DNA of 64,000 bases from Janthinobacterium sp. TB1-E2 (GTDB lineage: Bacteria > Pseudomonadota > Gammaproteobacteria > Burkholderiales > Burkholderiaceae_D): positions 2,170,001-2,234,000 of the forward strand of contig NZ_CP142523.1 of assembly GCF_036885605.1 (NCBI RefSeq), read 5' to 3'. Below are positions 32,223-41,459 of the stretch, piece after piece. The notes under the pieces were generated by a model. That model had not been told where the DNA came from. It ran no database searches and saw nothing but the letters and a program-made list of their open reading frames with translations. The stretch's first letter is position 1, and every line of letters starts with the position of its first letter. Position numbers and translations under genes: made by a program.

Positions 32223-32609
32223 TTACGGTACCGGGCGCCGGGCTTTTTCCAGCCGCGTCTGGCAATCGATGCACAGCCGTGCTTCCGGACGGGCGTTCAG
32301 GCGCGACAGGCCGATGGCTTCGCCGCAGTTGTCGCACAGGCCGTAGCTGCCATCGGCAAACTTGGCCAGCGCGTGCTTGATGATGGCCAGCTGCGCCTGA
32401 TTGTGCTCGGCCGCTTCGCTGACGAGGGCGTTCAAGGTGCGCACGCTGGCGTTGTCGGCCGGCGAGGCTTCGATTTCATTGAGCAGGGAGGCGCGCGCGT
32501 CCGCTTCGGCCGCTTCGTTCTCGATCTGTTCCAGCAACGCCAGCTTGCGTTGCTCCAGCACGCCCTGCAGGCGCTGCAACTGGTCTTGCGGCAATCCATT
32601 CATGGCCAT
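32223..32609 (-). CDS. DksA/TraR-family zinc-finger protein
   Basis: The protein has 128 residues from the ATG at 32609; a second ATG two codons on is equally possible, as neither has a strong ribosome site. A coiled-coil N-terminal half (QLQRLQGVLEQRKLALLEQI) precedes a C4 zinc finger, CDNCGEAIGLSRL to CIDCQ (C-x2-C-x17-C-x2-C). This is the DksA/TraR layout, which enters the RNA polymerase secondary channel and modulates transcription with ppGpp. It is shorter than DksA itself (151 residues in E. coli), so it is probably an auxiliary paralogue. It lies between phaB and the VOC gene. Confidence 0.9.
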   Translation of the reverse strand: MAMNGLPQDQLQRLQGVLEQRKLALLEQIENEAAEADARASLLNEIEASPADNASVRTLNALVSEAAEHNQAQLAIIKHALAKFADGSYGLCDNCGEAIGLSRLNARPEARLCIDCQTRLEKARRPVP

Positions 32610-32713
32610 CACCCGGTAGAGGTTACTTCCATCATGGTAGTCCAAGATTGGCGGCTCTGCTTGCGCTACCACCCGCGCCGCGTTTGATGCGGCGCAGGCT
32701 GGCAGCGGCCGTT

Positions 32714-33133
32714 CTATGCTGGCTCTTTCAGGCAGTTGACCATCCAGGCGACGCCGAACTGGTCTTTCAGCATGCCGAAGCGCTTGGCCCAGAACGTTTC
32801 TTCCATGGGCATCTGGATGGTGCCGTCACGCGCCAGCGCGTCGAAGGCCCGTTCCGCCTCTTCCGGCGTATCGACGGTCAGGCAGATCGAGCTGCCGTGC
32901 ATGCCCTTGGCGCCATCCTCGGTACAGCCGCCGTCCGAACCCATCAGCATGGTGGGACCCAGCTGCACGGAGCCGTGCATGATCTTGTCATACCAGTCTT
33001 CCTTGACTTGCTCCTGGCCCGGCGTGCCCCGGAATGGCATCAGGCACAGGTCCGTGCCATGCAGGTGCTGGCGGTAGTATTCGAGCGCTTGCGCGCAGTT
33101 TCCATTGAATTGCAAATACGGTTCGATACGCAT
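32714..33133 (-). CDS. VOC-superfamily (PhnB-like) protein
   Basis: The protein has 139 residues from the ATG at 33133, with AGAGGAGAC upstream. It shows the fold seen in PhnB and 3-demethylubiquinone-9 methyltransferase-like proteins: IEPYLQFNGNCAQALEYYRQ at the start, then MHGSVQLGPTMLMGSD and the end FGMLKDQFGVAWMVNC. Such small vicinal-oxygen-chelate proteins bind metal or small ligands; most have no known reaction. No operon partner is evident. Confidence 0.88.
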   Translation of the reverse strand: MRIEPYLQFNGNCAQALEYYRQHLHGTDLCLMPFRGTPGQEQVKEDWYDKIMHGSVQLGPTMLMGSDGGCTEDGAKGMHGSSICLTVDTPEEAERAFDALARDGTIQMPMEETFWAKRFGMLKDQFGVAWMVNCLKEPA

Positions 33134-33217
33134 CTTGGTCTCCTCTGGTCATCGTCCCGCAGGCACGATTGCCACGCGGGGGAGGTCCCAGTATAGGCGC
33201 TCGCCGGCCGATTTCAA

Positions 33218-33691
33218 TCACTCCGGGGCCATCTCTTGCAGCCGCTCACGCACCTTGCCCAAGGTGCTGAGGATGCGCTCGGGATTGCCGGCGAGCACGG
33301 CGCTGCCCAGGTGCAACAAGCTCGTCGCCAGGCTGATCCAGTGCCGCACGTCGTCGTTGCGGGCGATGCGCAGGCGTACCGTGTCGAGCAGGCCGCTGAG
33401 CTGGCGCTGCGCCGTCTCCAGCCCTGCCACCGTGTGCCCTGCCGCATCGGCATACAGCTGGTTGGCTTGCTGGCGCAAGGCTACTTCCAGGGCGAAGACG
33501 GCTTGCGCCTGGCTGTGGCTGATGCCGTCGGCGCCCTGGCTGGCGCGCTTGCGGATGGCGCGCATGACGGCGCCGTGCAGGGTGACGGCCGCCTGCGACA
33601 GGCTGTCGGCCAGTTGCTCGACGCGCATGGCGCTGCTGAGGGCCGCTTCGCGGCGTTCGCTGTTGCTGCTCCTGCCTACCGATCCGTCCAT
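33218..33691 (-). CDS. Helical cytosolic protein of unknown function, partner of upstream lipoprotein
   Basis: The protein has 157 residues from the ATG at 33691, overlapping the lipoprotein gene by 16 bases. It is almost entirely helical and rich in Ala, Gln and Arg, with no signal peptide. Helical segments such as AVFALEVALRQQANQLYADAA and LETAQRQLSGLLDTVRLRIA suggest a coiled or bundle fold. The overlap with the upstream frame suggests the two act together, although one is exported and the other is not. No known domain is recognised. Confidence 0.6.
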   Translation of the reverse strand: MDGSVGRSSNSERREAALSSAMRVEQLADSLSQAAVTLHGAVMRAIRKRASQGADGISHSQAQAVFALEVALRQQANQLYADAAGHTVAGLETAQRQLSGLLDTVRLRIARNDDVRHWISLATSLLHLGSAVLAGNPERILSTLGKVRERLQEMAPE

Positions 33692-34494
33692 TGTGCCTCC
33701 GTGGTGGTGAGGGTAGCGGCGAGCCGGGCGTGTTCGCGCCCCAGTGCCGCCAGTTGCCGGCGCGCCAGGGTATGGCGCAAGCCAGCCAGGCGGTATTCCT
33801 CGGTTTTGCTTTGCTGCATGTTTTTCGCCAGCACGGTCAGCAGGCGCTGCTGCGGCGTGTCCGCATACGCGATTTCCACGTCGAGCAAGCCGAGCACCAT
33901 GTCGCGCTCGTTGTCGCCGCTTTTGTCGTACAGCGCCAGCAAGCTGTCGAGCGCGGCCAGCAAGGCTTGCAGCGGCGCGTCGCCATCGTGCAGCACTTGT
34001 GCCAGGTGCGCCTGCTGGCCGGCACCGCCGCCCAGGCGTGACAGTTGCTGCAGCAACAGGATATAGGCGCTGACATGGCGGTCGTCGATGCCGCTGCCCG
34101 GCCAGGCGCGGAGGGCGGCGCCGGCACCGGCCAGTTCCGGTTGTACGTCATACGCGTCGGTATCGGCCAGCCGGCCCAGCGCCTGCAGGTACAGGCGCAC
34201 GGCTTGCGCCAGGCGTGCGGCGTCCGCCTGCGCGGCGCGGCGCTGCGCATCGAGCAGGCGTTCGCGCGCGTCTTCGGCCGGCGACAGATAGGGGCGGGTG
34301 CGCTGGTAGCTGTCCACGTGGCGCTGCGACAGTTCGCTGAAGGCGCTCAAGGCATCGGTGCCGGCCGCCAGGGCGCGCACGTGCGCCAGCTCGGGGCGCG
34401 CCGTGGCGCAGCCACACAGCACGGCAGCCAGGAAGAGGCTCAGGTACAGGTGCAGGTAAAGAGCGCGGCGATGGCGGGCGGGCATGGCAAACAC
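33676..34494 (-). CDS. Helical lipoprotein of unknown function
   Basis: The protein has 272 residues from a GTG at 34494 (AGAGG upstream); an ATG at 34485 is also possible. The signal peptide ends in the lipobox VLCGC near residue 28. The mature protein is helical and rich in Ala, Leu and Gln, with a bundle-like segment DARERLLDAQRRAAQADAAR. I see no catalytic motif. It overlaps the following gene by 16 bases, a clear operon sign. The pair sits between the VOC gene and the hydroxypyruvate isomerase-like gene, which does not help to define its role. Confidence 0.6.
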   Translation of the reverse strand: MFAMPARHRRALYLHLYLSLFLAAVLCGCATARPELAHVRALAAGTDALSAFSELSQRHVDSYQRTRPYLSPAEDARERLLDAQRRAAQADAARLAQAVRLYLQALGRLADTDAYDVQPELAGAGAALRAWPGSGIDDRHVSAYILLLQQLSRLGGGAGQQAHLAQVLHDGDAPLQALLAALDSLLALYDKSGDNERDMVLGLLDVEIAYADTPQQRLLTVLAKNMQQSKTEEYRLAGLRHTLARRQLAALGREHARLAATLTTTEAQWTDR

Positions 34495-34582
34495 GTCACC
34501 TCTCGACAGGAAATACTGTATGGAAAGGTATTGTCGTGCCGGCCTGCGCTACCCGCCTTGTGCGGGCGCAAGCAGGCTGCGA

Positions 34583-35365
34583 TCAGGCGCCCGTCAATTG
34601 CTCGCGCCAACCCAGTCCGGCAACGGTGTCGCTGGCGGGACGGTATTCGCAGCCGACCCAGCCTGCGTAGCCGACCTGGTCCAGCAGCTTGAACAGGTGG
34701 CGGTAGTTGATCTCGCCCGTGCCCGGTTCGTGGCGGCCCGGCGTGTCGGCGATCTGGATGTGGCGGATCAGGGGCAGCATGGCGCGGATGGTGTTGCTCA
34801 GCTCGCCCTCCATGCGCTGCATGTGATAAATGTCGTACTGCAGGAAGATATTGCTGCGCTGGCAGTCGGCGATGATGTCGGCCGCCTGCTGGCTATGGTT
34901 CAGGAAGTAACCGGGCATGTCGTGGTGGTTGATCGGCTCGATCAGCACGTTGATGCCATGCGGACGGCAGGCTTCGGCCGCAAATTGCAGGTTGCCGATC
35001 AGGCTTTGCCGCGCCCGCTCCAGGCTCATGCCGGGCGGCACGATGCCGGACATGCAGTGCAGCTGTTTTGCCCCGAGCGCCAGCGCATAGTTGAGCGCCA
35101 GCTGCACGTTGCTGCGGAATTCCTCGCCCCGGCGCGGGTCGCAGGCAATGCCACGCTCGCCATGCTCCCAGTCGCCGGGCGGAAAGTTGAAGAGGGCCAG
35201 CTGCAGATGGTGAGTTTCCAGCCGCATGGCGATCTGCCGCGCCTCGACGGCATAGGGAAACAGGAATTCAACGGCATCGAAGCCCGCTTCCCTGGCGGCG
35301 GCAAAGCGGTCGAGGAAGGGCAGTTCGGTAAACATCATGCTGAGGTTGGCAGCGAAGTTCGGCAT
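34583..35365 (-). CDS. Hydroxypyruvate isomerase family protein (Hyi/OtnI)
   Basis: The protein has 260 residues from the ATG at 35365. It has the xylose-isomerase-like TIM-barrel fold. Matches include the N-terminal FAANLSMMFTELPFLDRFAA, INVLIEPIN (Glu metal ligand), QYDIYHMQRMEG, IRHIQIADTPGRHEPGTGEI and the C-terminal VGCEYRP. These are hallmarks of hydroxypyruvate isomerase (Hyi) and of OtnI, a 2-oxo-tetronate isomerase. The sequence cannot separate these, and no partner gene (gcl, glxR, otnK) is in the window, so no symbol is given. Confidence 0.9.
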   Translation of the reverse strand: MPNFAANLSMMFTELPFLDRFAAAREAGFDAVEFLFPYAVEARQIAMRLETHHLQLALFNFPPGDWEHGERGIACDPRRGEEFRSNVQLALNYALALGAKQLHCMSGIVPPGMSLERARQSLIGNLQFAAEACRPHGINVLIEPINHHDMPGYFLNHSQQAADIIADCQRSNIFLQYDIYHMQRMEGELSNTIRAMLPLIRHIQIADTPGRHEPGTGEINYRHLFKLLDQVGYAGWVGCEYRPASDTVAGLGWREQLTGA

Positions 35366-35432
35366 GGCGGCACGCAGGTGGGGGCAATGGACACTATCCT
35401 AGCCCAAATCGGCAATTGGTGGCGGGCATGAA

Positions 35433-35467
35433 AAAACCGTTCCAGAAACAAGTCCTGGAACGGTTTT
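35433..35467 (-). terminator. Intrinsic terminator of the rhlE gene
   Basis: Perfect 13-base arms AAAACCGTTCCAG and CTGGAACGGTTTT surround a nine-base loop. On the minus strand the stem ends in six T. It lies 30 bases after the helicase stop and 67 bases before the isomerase start. Confidence 0.85.
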
Positions 35468-35496
35468 GATTGCTGCGATACGCTTACCCGCGGGTA

Positions 35497-36867
35497 TTAA
35501 CGGCCGCGACCGCCGGAACGGTGCGATGCTGCCGAACGCGGCGCATTGCCGCTGCGGTTACCGCCGCCACCACCGCCCGATGGGCCGGCGCTGCGTGGCT
35601 TGGCGCCGCTGCCGCCAGTTTTCACGCGCACGACGGCGCCCGCTGGCGCGCGGCTGTTGTTGCGGTGACCACCGGTGCCGCTGCGCAATTGCACAGGCTG
35701 GGCGCGGGCGTTCAGGTCGGGCTCGAAGCCTTCGATGACTTCGCGCGGCAGGGTTTGCTTGATCAGCTTTTCGATGTCTTTCAACATTTCGTGCTCATCC
35801 ACGCAGACCAGCGACACGGCTTCGCCCTTGGCGCCGGCACGGCCCGTGCGGCCGATACGGTGCACATAGTCTTCCGGAATGTTCGGCAAGTCGTAGTTGA
35901 CGACGTGCGGCAACTGGTCGATATCGATACCACGCGCGGCGATGTCGGTGGCGACCAGCACTTGCAAGGTGCCATCCTTGAACTCGGACAGCGCGCGCGT
36001 GCGCGCCGACTGGCTCTTGTTGCCGTGGATGGCCAGGGCGCCGATGCCGTCCGCGCCCAGCTGTTCGACCAGTTTATTGGCGCCATGCTTGGTGCGCGTA
36101 AATACCAGCACTTGCGTCCAGTTGTTCGACTTGATCAGGTAGGACAGCATCGGGTGCTTCTTGTCGCGGTCGACCGGATGGATCTTTTGCTTGATCACTT
36201 CCACGGTCGAATTGCGGCGCGCCACTTCGATCATGGCTGGCTTGTTCAGCAAGCCGTCGGCCAGGGCCTTGATCTCTTCCGAGAACGTGGCCGAGAACAG
36301 CAGGTTCTGGCGTTTTGGCGGCAGTACTGCCAGCACTTTCTTGATGTCGCGGATGAAACCCATGTCGAGCATGCGGTCGGCTTCGTCGAGAATCAGGATT
36401 TCCACTTTCGACAGGTCGACCGTGCCCTGGCCCATGTGGTCCAGCAAGCGGCCCGGCGTGGCGACGAGGATGTCGACGCCATGCTTGAGCTGCTTGATTT
36501 GCGGGTTGATGCCGACGCCGCCGAAAATCACGGTCGAGTTCAATTTGGTGTACTTGCTGTAGGCGCGCACGCTTTCCTCGACCTGCGCGGCGAGTTCGCG
36601 CGTCGGGGCCAGGATCAGGGCGCGGATAGGGCGCGTCGAGGTGTTGCTGGTGATGGATGCGCCATTGGCGTCCGTCGACAGGCGGTGCAGCACGGGCAGG
36701 GTGAAGCCGGCCGTCTTGCCGGTACCGGTTTGTGCACCGGCCAGCAAGTCGCCGCCAGCCAGCACGGCGGGAATCGCCTGCGACTGGATCGGGGTCGGCA
36801 CGGTGTAGCCGTGTTCGGTAACGGCACGTACGATAGCGTCGGACAATCCGAGGGAGGAAAAGGACAT
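35497..36867 (-). CDS. rhlE: DEAD-box RNA helicase RhlE
   Basis: The protein has 456 residues from the ATG at 36867 (MSFSSLGLS...), the normal start for the family; the Q motif at its front is [13 protein letters not shown]. The helicase motifs are [21 protein letters not shown] in [19 protein letters not shown], and HRIGRTGR. The C-terminal tail is basic and Gly/Arg/Asn-rich, typical of RhlE and able to bind RNA without specificity. RhlE helps in ribosome assembly and RNA decay, especially in the cold. The upstream gap is about 185 bases. A long leader like this often carries cold-shock control, but nothing specific is visible. Confidence 0.94.
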   Translation of the reverse strand: MSFSSLGLSDAIVRAVTEHGYTVPTPIQSQAIPAVLAGGDLLAGAQTGTGKTAGFTLPVLHRLSTDANGASITSNTSTRPIRALILAPTRELAAQVEESVRAYSKYTKLNSTVIFGGVGINPQIKQLKHGVDILVATPGRLLDHMGQGTVDLSKVEILILDEADRMLDMGFIRDIKKVLAVLPPKRQNLLFSATFSEEIKALADGLLNKPAMIEVARRNSTVEVIKQKIHPVDRDKKHPMLSYLIKSNNWTQVLVFTRTKHGANKLVEQLGADGIGALAIHGNKSQSARTRALSEFKDGTLQVLVATDIAARGIDIDQLPHVVNYDLPNIPEDYVHRIGRTGRAGAKGEAVSLVCVDEHEMLKDIEKLIKQTLPREVIEGFEPDLNARAQPVQLRSGTGGHRNNSRAPAGAVVRVKTGGSGAKPRSAGPSGGGGGGNRSGNAPRSAASHRSGGRGR

Positions 36868-37053
36868 GGTAACTTTATTGTGAGATCGGCCTGTCGCCAT
36901 CGTGAGGCGCCAGTCGCAGGCAATCAGATTAGGGGTCGAAAGACAGCGGCAAGGGGACTGGTCATATGTGCCGCACACGCGAAGTATAACAGCCTGGCAA
37001 AAACGCGCCTGTTTTGTTTCAGGTTTGCAATGTCGCAAGTAAAGAAAAGGCGT

Positions 37054-37296
37054 TTAGTCGTCGATCTCGCCGACAGTGTAGCGCACGCCCTGCGTATCAA
37101 ACCAGGCGCGCAGGGCTTCCAGGCCGTGCCACGGCTCAGGGCGCAGGTACTGGCAGATATACAGGCCGGCCTCCGTCAGCCTGACGTCGGTATCGGGCAT
37201 GGCGCCGGGCGCCTGCGGCCGTGCCGCCAGCAGCTGCGCGATGTGCTGGCGCTGTTCCGGCGCCAGGCTGGCCGTAACCCTGAATTCAAATCCCAT
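37054..37296 (-). CDS. Small hypothetical protein
   Basis: The protein has 80 residues from the ATG at 37296, which follows a good AAGGGGGAAAC site. There is no signal peptide. It is mixed alpha/beta with Trp in the centre (PEPWHGLEALRAWFDTQG). I do not recognise the family. It lies 186 bases upstream of the helicase gene on the same strand. Confidence 0.6.
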   Translation of the reverse strand: MGFEFRVTASLAPEQRQHIAQLLAARPQAPGAMPDTDVRLTEAGLYICQYLRPEPWHGLEALRAWFDTQGVRYTVGEIDD

Positions 37297-37515
37297 GTTT
37301 CCCCCTTGACGAACAGATCGCTGCCGCGGTTATTTTGTATTATCGAAAAAATTGCACATAGCTTGGCATTCTTTCCGTTTTTGTTTTCAAAGTATCTCGT
37401 CCATACTGCATAGCACTGGCCCGGCACACACAACGTGACGCAAGGGCAGGAGCAGCAGCACCGTATAACGACATCCGTATTTTTATATTCAATTATTTTC
37501 ACTAAGGAAAACATC

Positions 37516-38169
37516 ATGCCTATCGCCACCGCCCAAGCCGCCAAAAAACTGCTGACCCCGAACGATCATACCCTGATCATGATCGACCACCAGTCGCAGA
37601 TGGCGTTCGCCACGCGCTCCATCGACCTGGCCCTGCTGCGCAATAATGCGGCCCTGGTGGCCAAGGCGGCGGCGGAATTCAAGGTGCCGACGATTTTGAC
37701 GACGGTGGCCGCCAAATCGTTCTCCGGCCCGATCTTCGACGAGATCCAGTCCGTCTTCCCGGATCAGGCGCCGATCGACCGCACCAGCATGAATACCTGG
37801 GAAGATGCGCGCATCGCCGACAAGGTGAATGGCTACGGCAAGGGCAAGATCGTGCTGGCCGGCCTGTGGACCTCCGTCTGCATCGTCGGCCCTGCGCTGT
37901 CGGCGCTGGAGCAGGGCTTTGAAGTCTACGTGATTGCCGACGCCAGCGGCGACGTCTCCGACGAAGCCCATGCGATGGCCATGCAGCGCATGATACAGGC
38001 GGGTGCGCAGCCGATGACGTCCGTGCAATACTTGCTGGAACTGCAGCGCGACTGGGCCCGCGGCGAGACCTACAATGAGACGGTGGCGACGGCCGTGGCG
38101 CACGGCGGCGGTTATGGCCTGGGCCTGATCTACGCCAAATCGATGTTCAACGCCAGCGAAGGCCATTGA
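37516..38169 (+). CDS. Isochorismatase-family cysteine hydrolase (YcaC-like)
   Basis: The protein has 217 residues from the ATG at 37516, with AAGGAAA upstream. The fold is that of isochorismatase-like hydrolases. The catalytic Asp is Asp24 in MIDHQ, and the nucleophilic Cys122 lies in AGLWTSVCIVG, flanked by a typical Lys. The YcaC group uses this triad on unknown substrates, likely amides or N-carbamoyl compounds. The next gene, an amidohydrolase, starts 67 bases later in the same direction, so the two probably act on related amides. The closest characterised relatives have no assigned substrate. Confidence 0.9.
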   Translation: MPIATAQAAKKLLTPNDHTLIMIDHQSQMAFATRSIDLALLRNNAALVAKAAAEFKVPTILTTVAAKSFSGPIFDEIQSVFPDQAPIDRTSMNTWEDARIADKVNGYGKGKIVLAGLWTSVCIVGPALSALEQGFEVYVIADASGDVSDEAHAMAMQRMIQAGAQPMTSVQYLLELQRDWARGETYNETVATAVAHGGGYGLGLIYAKSMFNASEGH

Positions 38170-38236
38170 TTTTTCGCTGATTTTGGCTCCGCCACCCGCC
38201 GGCGGGGCCGTGTTTTCATTTGATCCGGGAGTTCCC

Positions 38237-40087
38237 ATGCACGCAAACACCATCTTGCTCAACGGCCGTTTCCACACGGTCGACAGGACGCAGCCGCTGG
38301 CGTCCGCCGTCGCCATCGCCGATGGCAAATTTCTCGCCGTGGGCGACGTGGAAGACGTGATGCGCCATCGCGGCCCCGCCACGCAGGTGATCGACCTGGC
38401 TGGCCGCACGGTGATTCCCGGCCTGAACGACTCGCACCTGCACCTGATCCGCGGCGGCTTGAACTACAACCTGGAATTGCGCTGGGAAGGCGTGCCCTCG
38501 CTGGCCGATGCCTTGCGCATGCTGAAGGAACAGGCCTTGCGTACGCCGAACCCGCAATGGGTGCGCGTCGTGGGCGGCTGGACGGAGTTCCAGTTCGCGG
38601 AAAAGCGCATGCCGACCCTCGATGAAATCAATGCGGCCGCGCCCGACACGCCCGTCTTCATCCTGCACCTGTACGACCGCGCACTGCTGAACCGGGCCGC
38701 ACTGCGCGCCGTCGGCTACGACAAGAACACGCCGAACCCGCCCGGCGGCGAGATCGTACGCGATGCGGCCGGCAACCCGACAGGTTTGCTGATCGCCCGC
38801 CCGAACGCCATGATCCTGTATGCCACGCTGGCGAAAGGCCCCAAGCTGCCGCTGGAATTGCAAGTGAACTCCACGCGCCAGTTCATGCGCGAATTGAACC
38901 GCCTCGGCATCACCAGCGCCATCGACGCGGGCGGCGGCTTCCAGAATTATCCCGAGGATTACGCCGTTGTCGACGAGCTGGCGCAAAAAGAACAGCTGAC
39001 CATCCGCATCGCCTACAACCTGTTCACACAAAACAAGGGCGCGGAATTGCAGGACTTCCAGAGGTGGACGGGCATGATCAAGCCCGGTGACGGCACGGAC
39101 TTTTACCGGCATAACGGCGCCGGCGAAATGCTCGTGTTTTCCGCCGCCGACTTCGAGGATTTCCTCGAGCCGCGCGCCGAGCTGGCGGCCGGCATGGAAG
39201 ACGAGCTGGAAAAGGTCGTGCGCCACCTGGTCGAGCAGCGCTGGCCGTTCCGCCTGCACGCCACCTATGACGAATCGATCAGCCGCATGCTCGACGTATT
39301 CGAAAAGGTCAACCGCGACACGCCGTTCGGCGGCTTGCACTGGCTGTTCGATCATGCGGAAACCATCAGCCCGCGCAATATCGACCGGGTCAAGGCGCTG
39401 GGCGGCGGCCTGGCCATCCAGCACCGCATGGCCTTCCAGGGCGAGTACTTCGTCGAGCGTTACGGCGCGGACGCGGCCAAGGCCACGCCGCCCGTGCAGC
39501 GCATGCTCGACGCGGGCGTGCCCGTGGGCGGCGGCACGGATGCGACCCGGGTCGCCAGCTACAACCCGTGGACGGCGCTGTACTGGCTGGTGTCGGGGCG
39601 CACCGTGGGCGGCCTGGCCCTGACGGATGCGGCGGGCAGATTGTCGCGCGACACGGCGCTGGAACTGTGGACGGCGGGCAGCGCCTGGTTCTCCAGCGAG
39701 CAAGGCAAGAAGGGGCGCATCCGCGAGGGCATGCTGGCAGACCTGTCCGTGCTGTCGGCCGATTATTTCACGGTGCCGGAAGAGGCGATCAAGTCGATCG
39801 AATCCGTGCTGACCATGGTGGGCGGCAAGGTCGTCTACGGCCAGGCAGAATTCACGACACTGGCGCCGCCGCCGATTCCCGTGCTGCCCGAATGGTCGCC
39901 CGTGCGCACGGTGCCCGGCCATTACCGGCCCGTGGTGAAGCAGGTGCAAGCCGCCATGCCACACCAGTGCGCGGGCGCCTGCGGGGTGCACGCCCACGCC
40001 CACGACCGGGCGCGCAAGTCGGCCGTGCCGATCAGCGATTTTTCCGGCTTCTGGGGCACCCTGGGCTGCAGCTGCTTCGCCTTCTAG
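38237..40087 (+). CDS. YtcJ-like amidohydrolase with Cys/His-rich tail
   Basis: The protein has 616 residues. I chose the ATG at 38237, which follows GGGAG and begins the typical HANTILLNGRFHTVD. Metal-binding motifs are NDSHLHLIRGG (HxH near residue 69), FRLHATYDE and LFDHAETI, with GGTDATRV providing the late Asp. YtcJ-type enzymes hydrolyse amides, but few substrates are known. The C-terminus carries a Cys/His-rich extension (CAGACGVHAHAHD) and ends in GCSCFAF, a CxC tail seen in some family members. The neighbouring YcaC-like hydrolase gene suggests a two-step pathway. Confidence 0.88.
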   Translation: MHANTILLNGRFHTVDRTQPLASAVAIADGKFLAVGDVEDVMRHRGPATQVIDLAGRTVIPGLNDSHLHLIRGGLNYNLELRWEGVPSLADALRMLKEQALRTPNPQWVRVVGGWTEFQFAEKRMPTLDEINAAAPDTPVFILHLYDRALLNRAALRAVGYDKNTPNPPGGEIVRDAAGNPTGLLIARPNAMILYATLAKGPKLPLELQVNSTRQFMRELNRLGITSAIDAGGGFQNYPEDYAVVDELAQKEQLTIRIAYNLFTQNKGAELQDFQRWTGMIKPGDGTDFYRHNGAGEMLVFSAADFEDFLEPRAELAAGMEDELEKVVRHLVEQRWPFRLHATYDESISRMLDVFEKVNRDTPFGGLHWLFDHAETISPRNIDRVKALGGGLAIQHRMAFQGEYFVERYGADAAKATPPVQRMLDAGVPVGGGTDATRVASYNPWTALYWLVSGRTVGGLALTDAAGRLSRDTALELWTAGSAWFSSEQGKKGRIREGMLADLSVLSADYFTVPEEAIKSIESVLTMVGGKVVYGQAEFTTLAPPPIPVLPEWSPVRTVPGHYRPVVKQVQAAMPHQCAGACGVHAHAHDRARKSAVPISDFSGFWGTLGCSCFAF

Positions 40088-40100
40088 GAGCGGGCTGGCC

Positions 40101-41459
40101 TTACTTGGAAATGCGCAGGATGGCCGAGGCGAGCCGCGTGAAACACGGGCTCAGGTCGCTGTCCGTGGCCGCATAGCAGTACAGGCCCACGGGTTCGGCC
40201 GGCTTGCGGCAAGCCGCTTTCGCATCGGTGGTATTGGCCAGGCAGCGCAGCAAGTCTTCGCCCAGTTCGTTGTCCGGTCCTTCCTTGCTTTTCAGCGAGG
40301 CGCCCATGCCCAGGGTAAAGACATAAATGCCTTCCTGACGCGCTTTGGCCGCCATCGCCTCGACCAGGTTGCGCGAGGCGCGGTGCACATTCGTCCATTG
40401 CACCTGCGCCGATGATAGGGACGAGGTCACGACGCGCGGTGTGTTGGTGACGATGGGAAATTCGCGCAGCGCCGCGTCGTTGGCTTTGGCGTACGCATTA
40501 TTCGCGTTGTACCACGGGGGAAGCGCCGTGATCTGCATGGCATCGCAGTCGCCGTACTGGCGCGTGTCGCTCACTGCCATCTTGTACAGACCGACCAGCG
40601 CGGGGTTTTGCAAAGCCGTAAAGGTGGCCAGCGCGCCCGCCGTCTTGCATTTGCCGCCCGTATTGGGAAAGTACGAGGAAAATGCCGCAGGCGAGCCATC
40701 GGAAAAAAACACGATGACGCGCAGGCTGGAGCGGTTGACCTGTCCGATGTCGTTCAGCTGCTTGCGTGCCTGAAACATGCCTGCGGAAGAATTGGTGCCG
40801 CCGACAAAGGCGAATTGATCGATCTTTCCACCTTTCATGGTCATGCTGGCGCGGTCGAAACCGCGCTCGACCTGCTTGATCGGGACATCGATCTGCGCTT
40901 CCGAGGCGAAGTGCAGCAAGCCGACCCGGTCGACCGTGGAGTTGAATTTGTTCAGGAAGGACTTGCCCGCCGCCCGCACGGCGTCGGCATTGCTAGCCAG
41001 TGAGCCCGAGGTATCCATCACCAGCACCATGTCCAGATCCTTGCGGATGGTTTGCGCGCTGGCCGCCACGTTCAGGGTCTTGAAGCCGAGTACGCCCATC
41101 AGCGAGACGGGCAGCGACGCGGTGGCAGAGACGTCGATGGTGACGTTGCCCTTGTCGAACGTGACGCCGACCGGATGCAGGGTCGGCGTCGACAGCAGGA
41201 ACTGGTCCGGATAATTGATGTCGAAAAATTCCTTGGCCGACTGGCGCGCATTGGTCCGCTGTTCCTCTTCCGAGCTGCCCGCCGTGACGCCGCGCGCCGC
41301 CGCCAGGCTGGCCGAGTCGACGGCCGCGTTGAGCTTGGCCTTGACGAAGTAGCCGAGGGCCGAATCGACGGCCAGGCCCACCGAGGCGATCAAAACGACG
41401 GCCGACAGCGCCACCATGATCAGCACTTGCCCGCCTTGCCGCGTGTGTGGAATGCGCAT
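40101..41459 (-). CDS. tadG: TadG-like pilus assembly protein with von Willebrand A domain
   Basis: The protein has 452 residues from the ATG at 41459, whose first base overlaps the upstream stop (TGATG). An N-terminal hydrophobic helix (VLIMVALSAVVLIAS) anchors it, as in pseudopilin-like TadG. A vWA domain (about 140-420) has the metal site DTSGS, the Thr in GGTNSSAG and the Asp in FFSDGS. TadG is thought to anchor the Tad pilus apparatus to the cell surface. Four cysteines near the C-terminus (CLANTT, ACRKP, LYCYA, SPCFT) may form disulphides. It is the last gene of the tadE-F-G unit. Confidence 0.9.
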   Translation of the reverse strand: MRIPHTRQGGQVLIMVALSAVVLIASVGLAVDSALGYFVKAKLNAAVDSASLAAARGVTAGSSEEEQRTNARQSAKEFFDINYPDQFLLSTPTLHPVGVTFDKGNVTIDVSATASLPVSLMGVLGFKTLNVAASAQTIRKDLDMVLVMDTSGSLASNADAVRAAGKSFLNKFNSTVDRVGLLHFASEAQIDVPIKQVERGFDRASMTMKGGKIDQFAFVGGTNSSAGMFQARKQLNDIGQVNRSSLRVIVFFSDGSPAAFSSYFPNTGGKCKTAGALATFTALQNPALVGLYKMAVSDTRQYGDCDAMQITALPPWYNANNAYAKANDAALREFPIVTNTPRVVTSSLSSAQVQWTNVHRASRNLVEAMAAKARQEGIYVFTLGMGASLKSKEGPDNELGEDLLRCLANTTDAKAACRKPAEPVGLYCYAATDSDLSPCFTRLASAILRISK

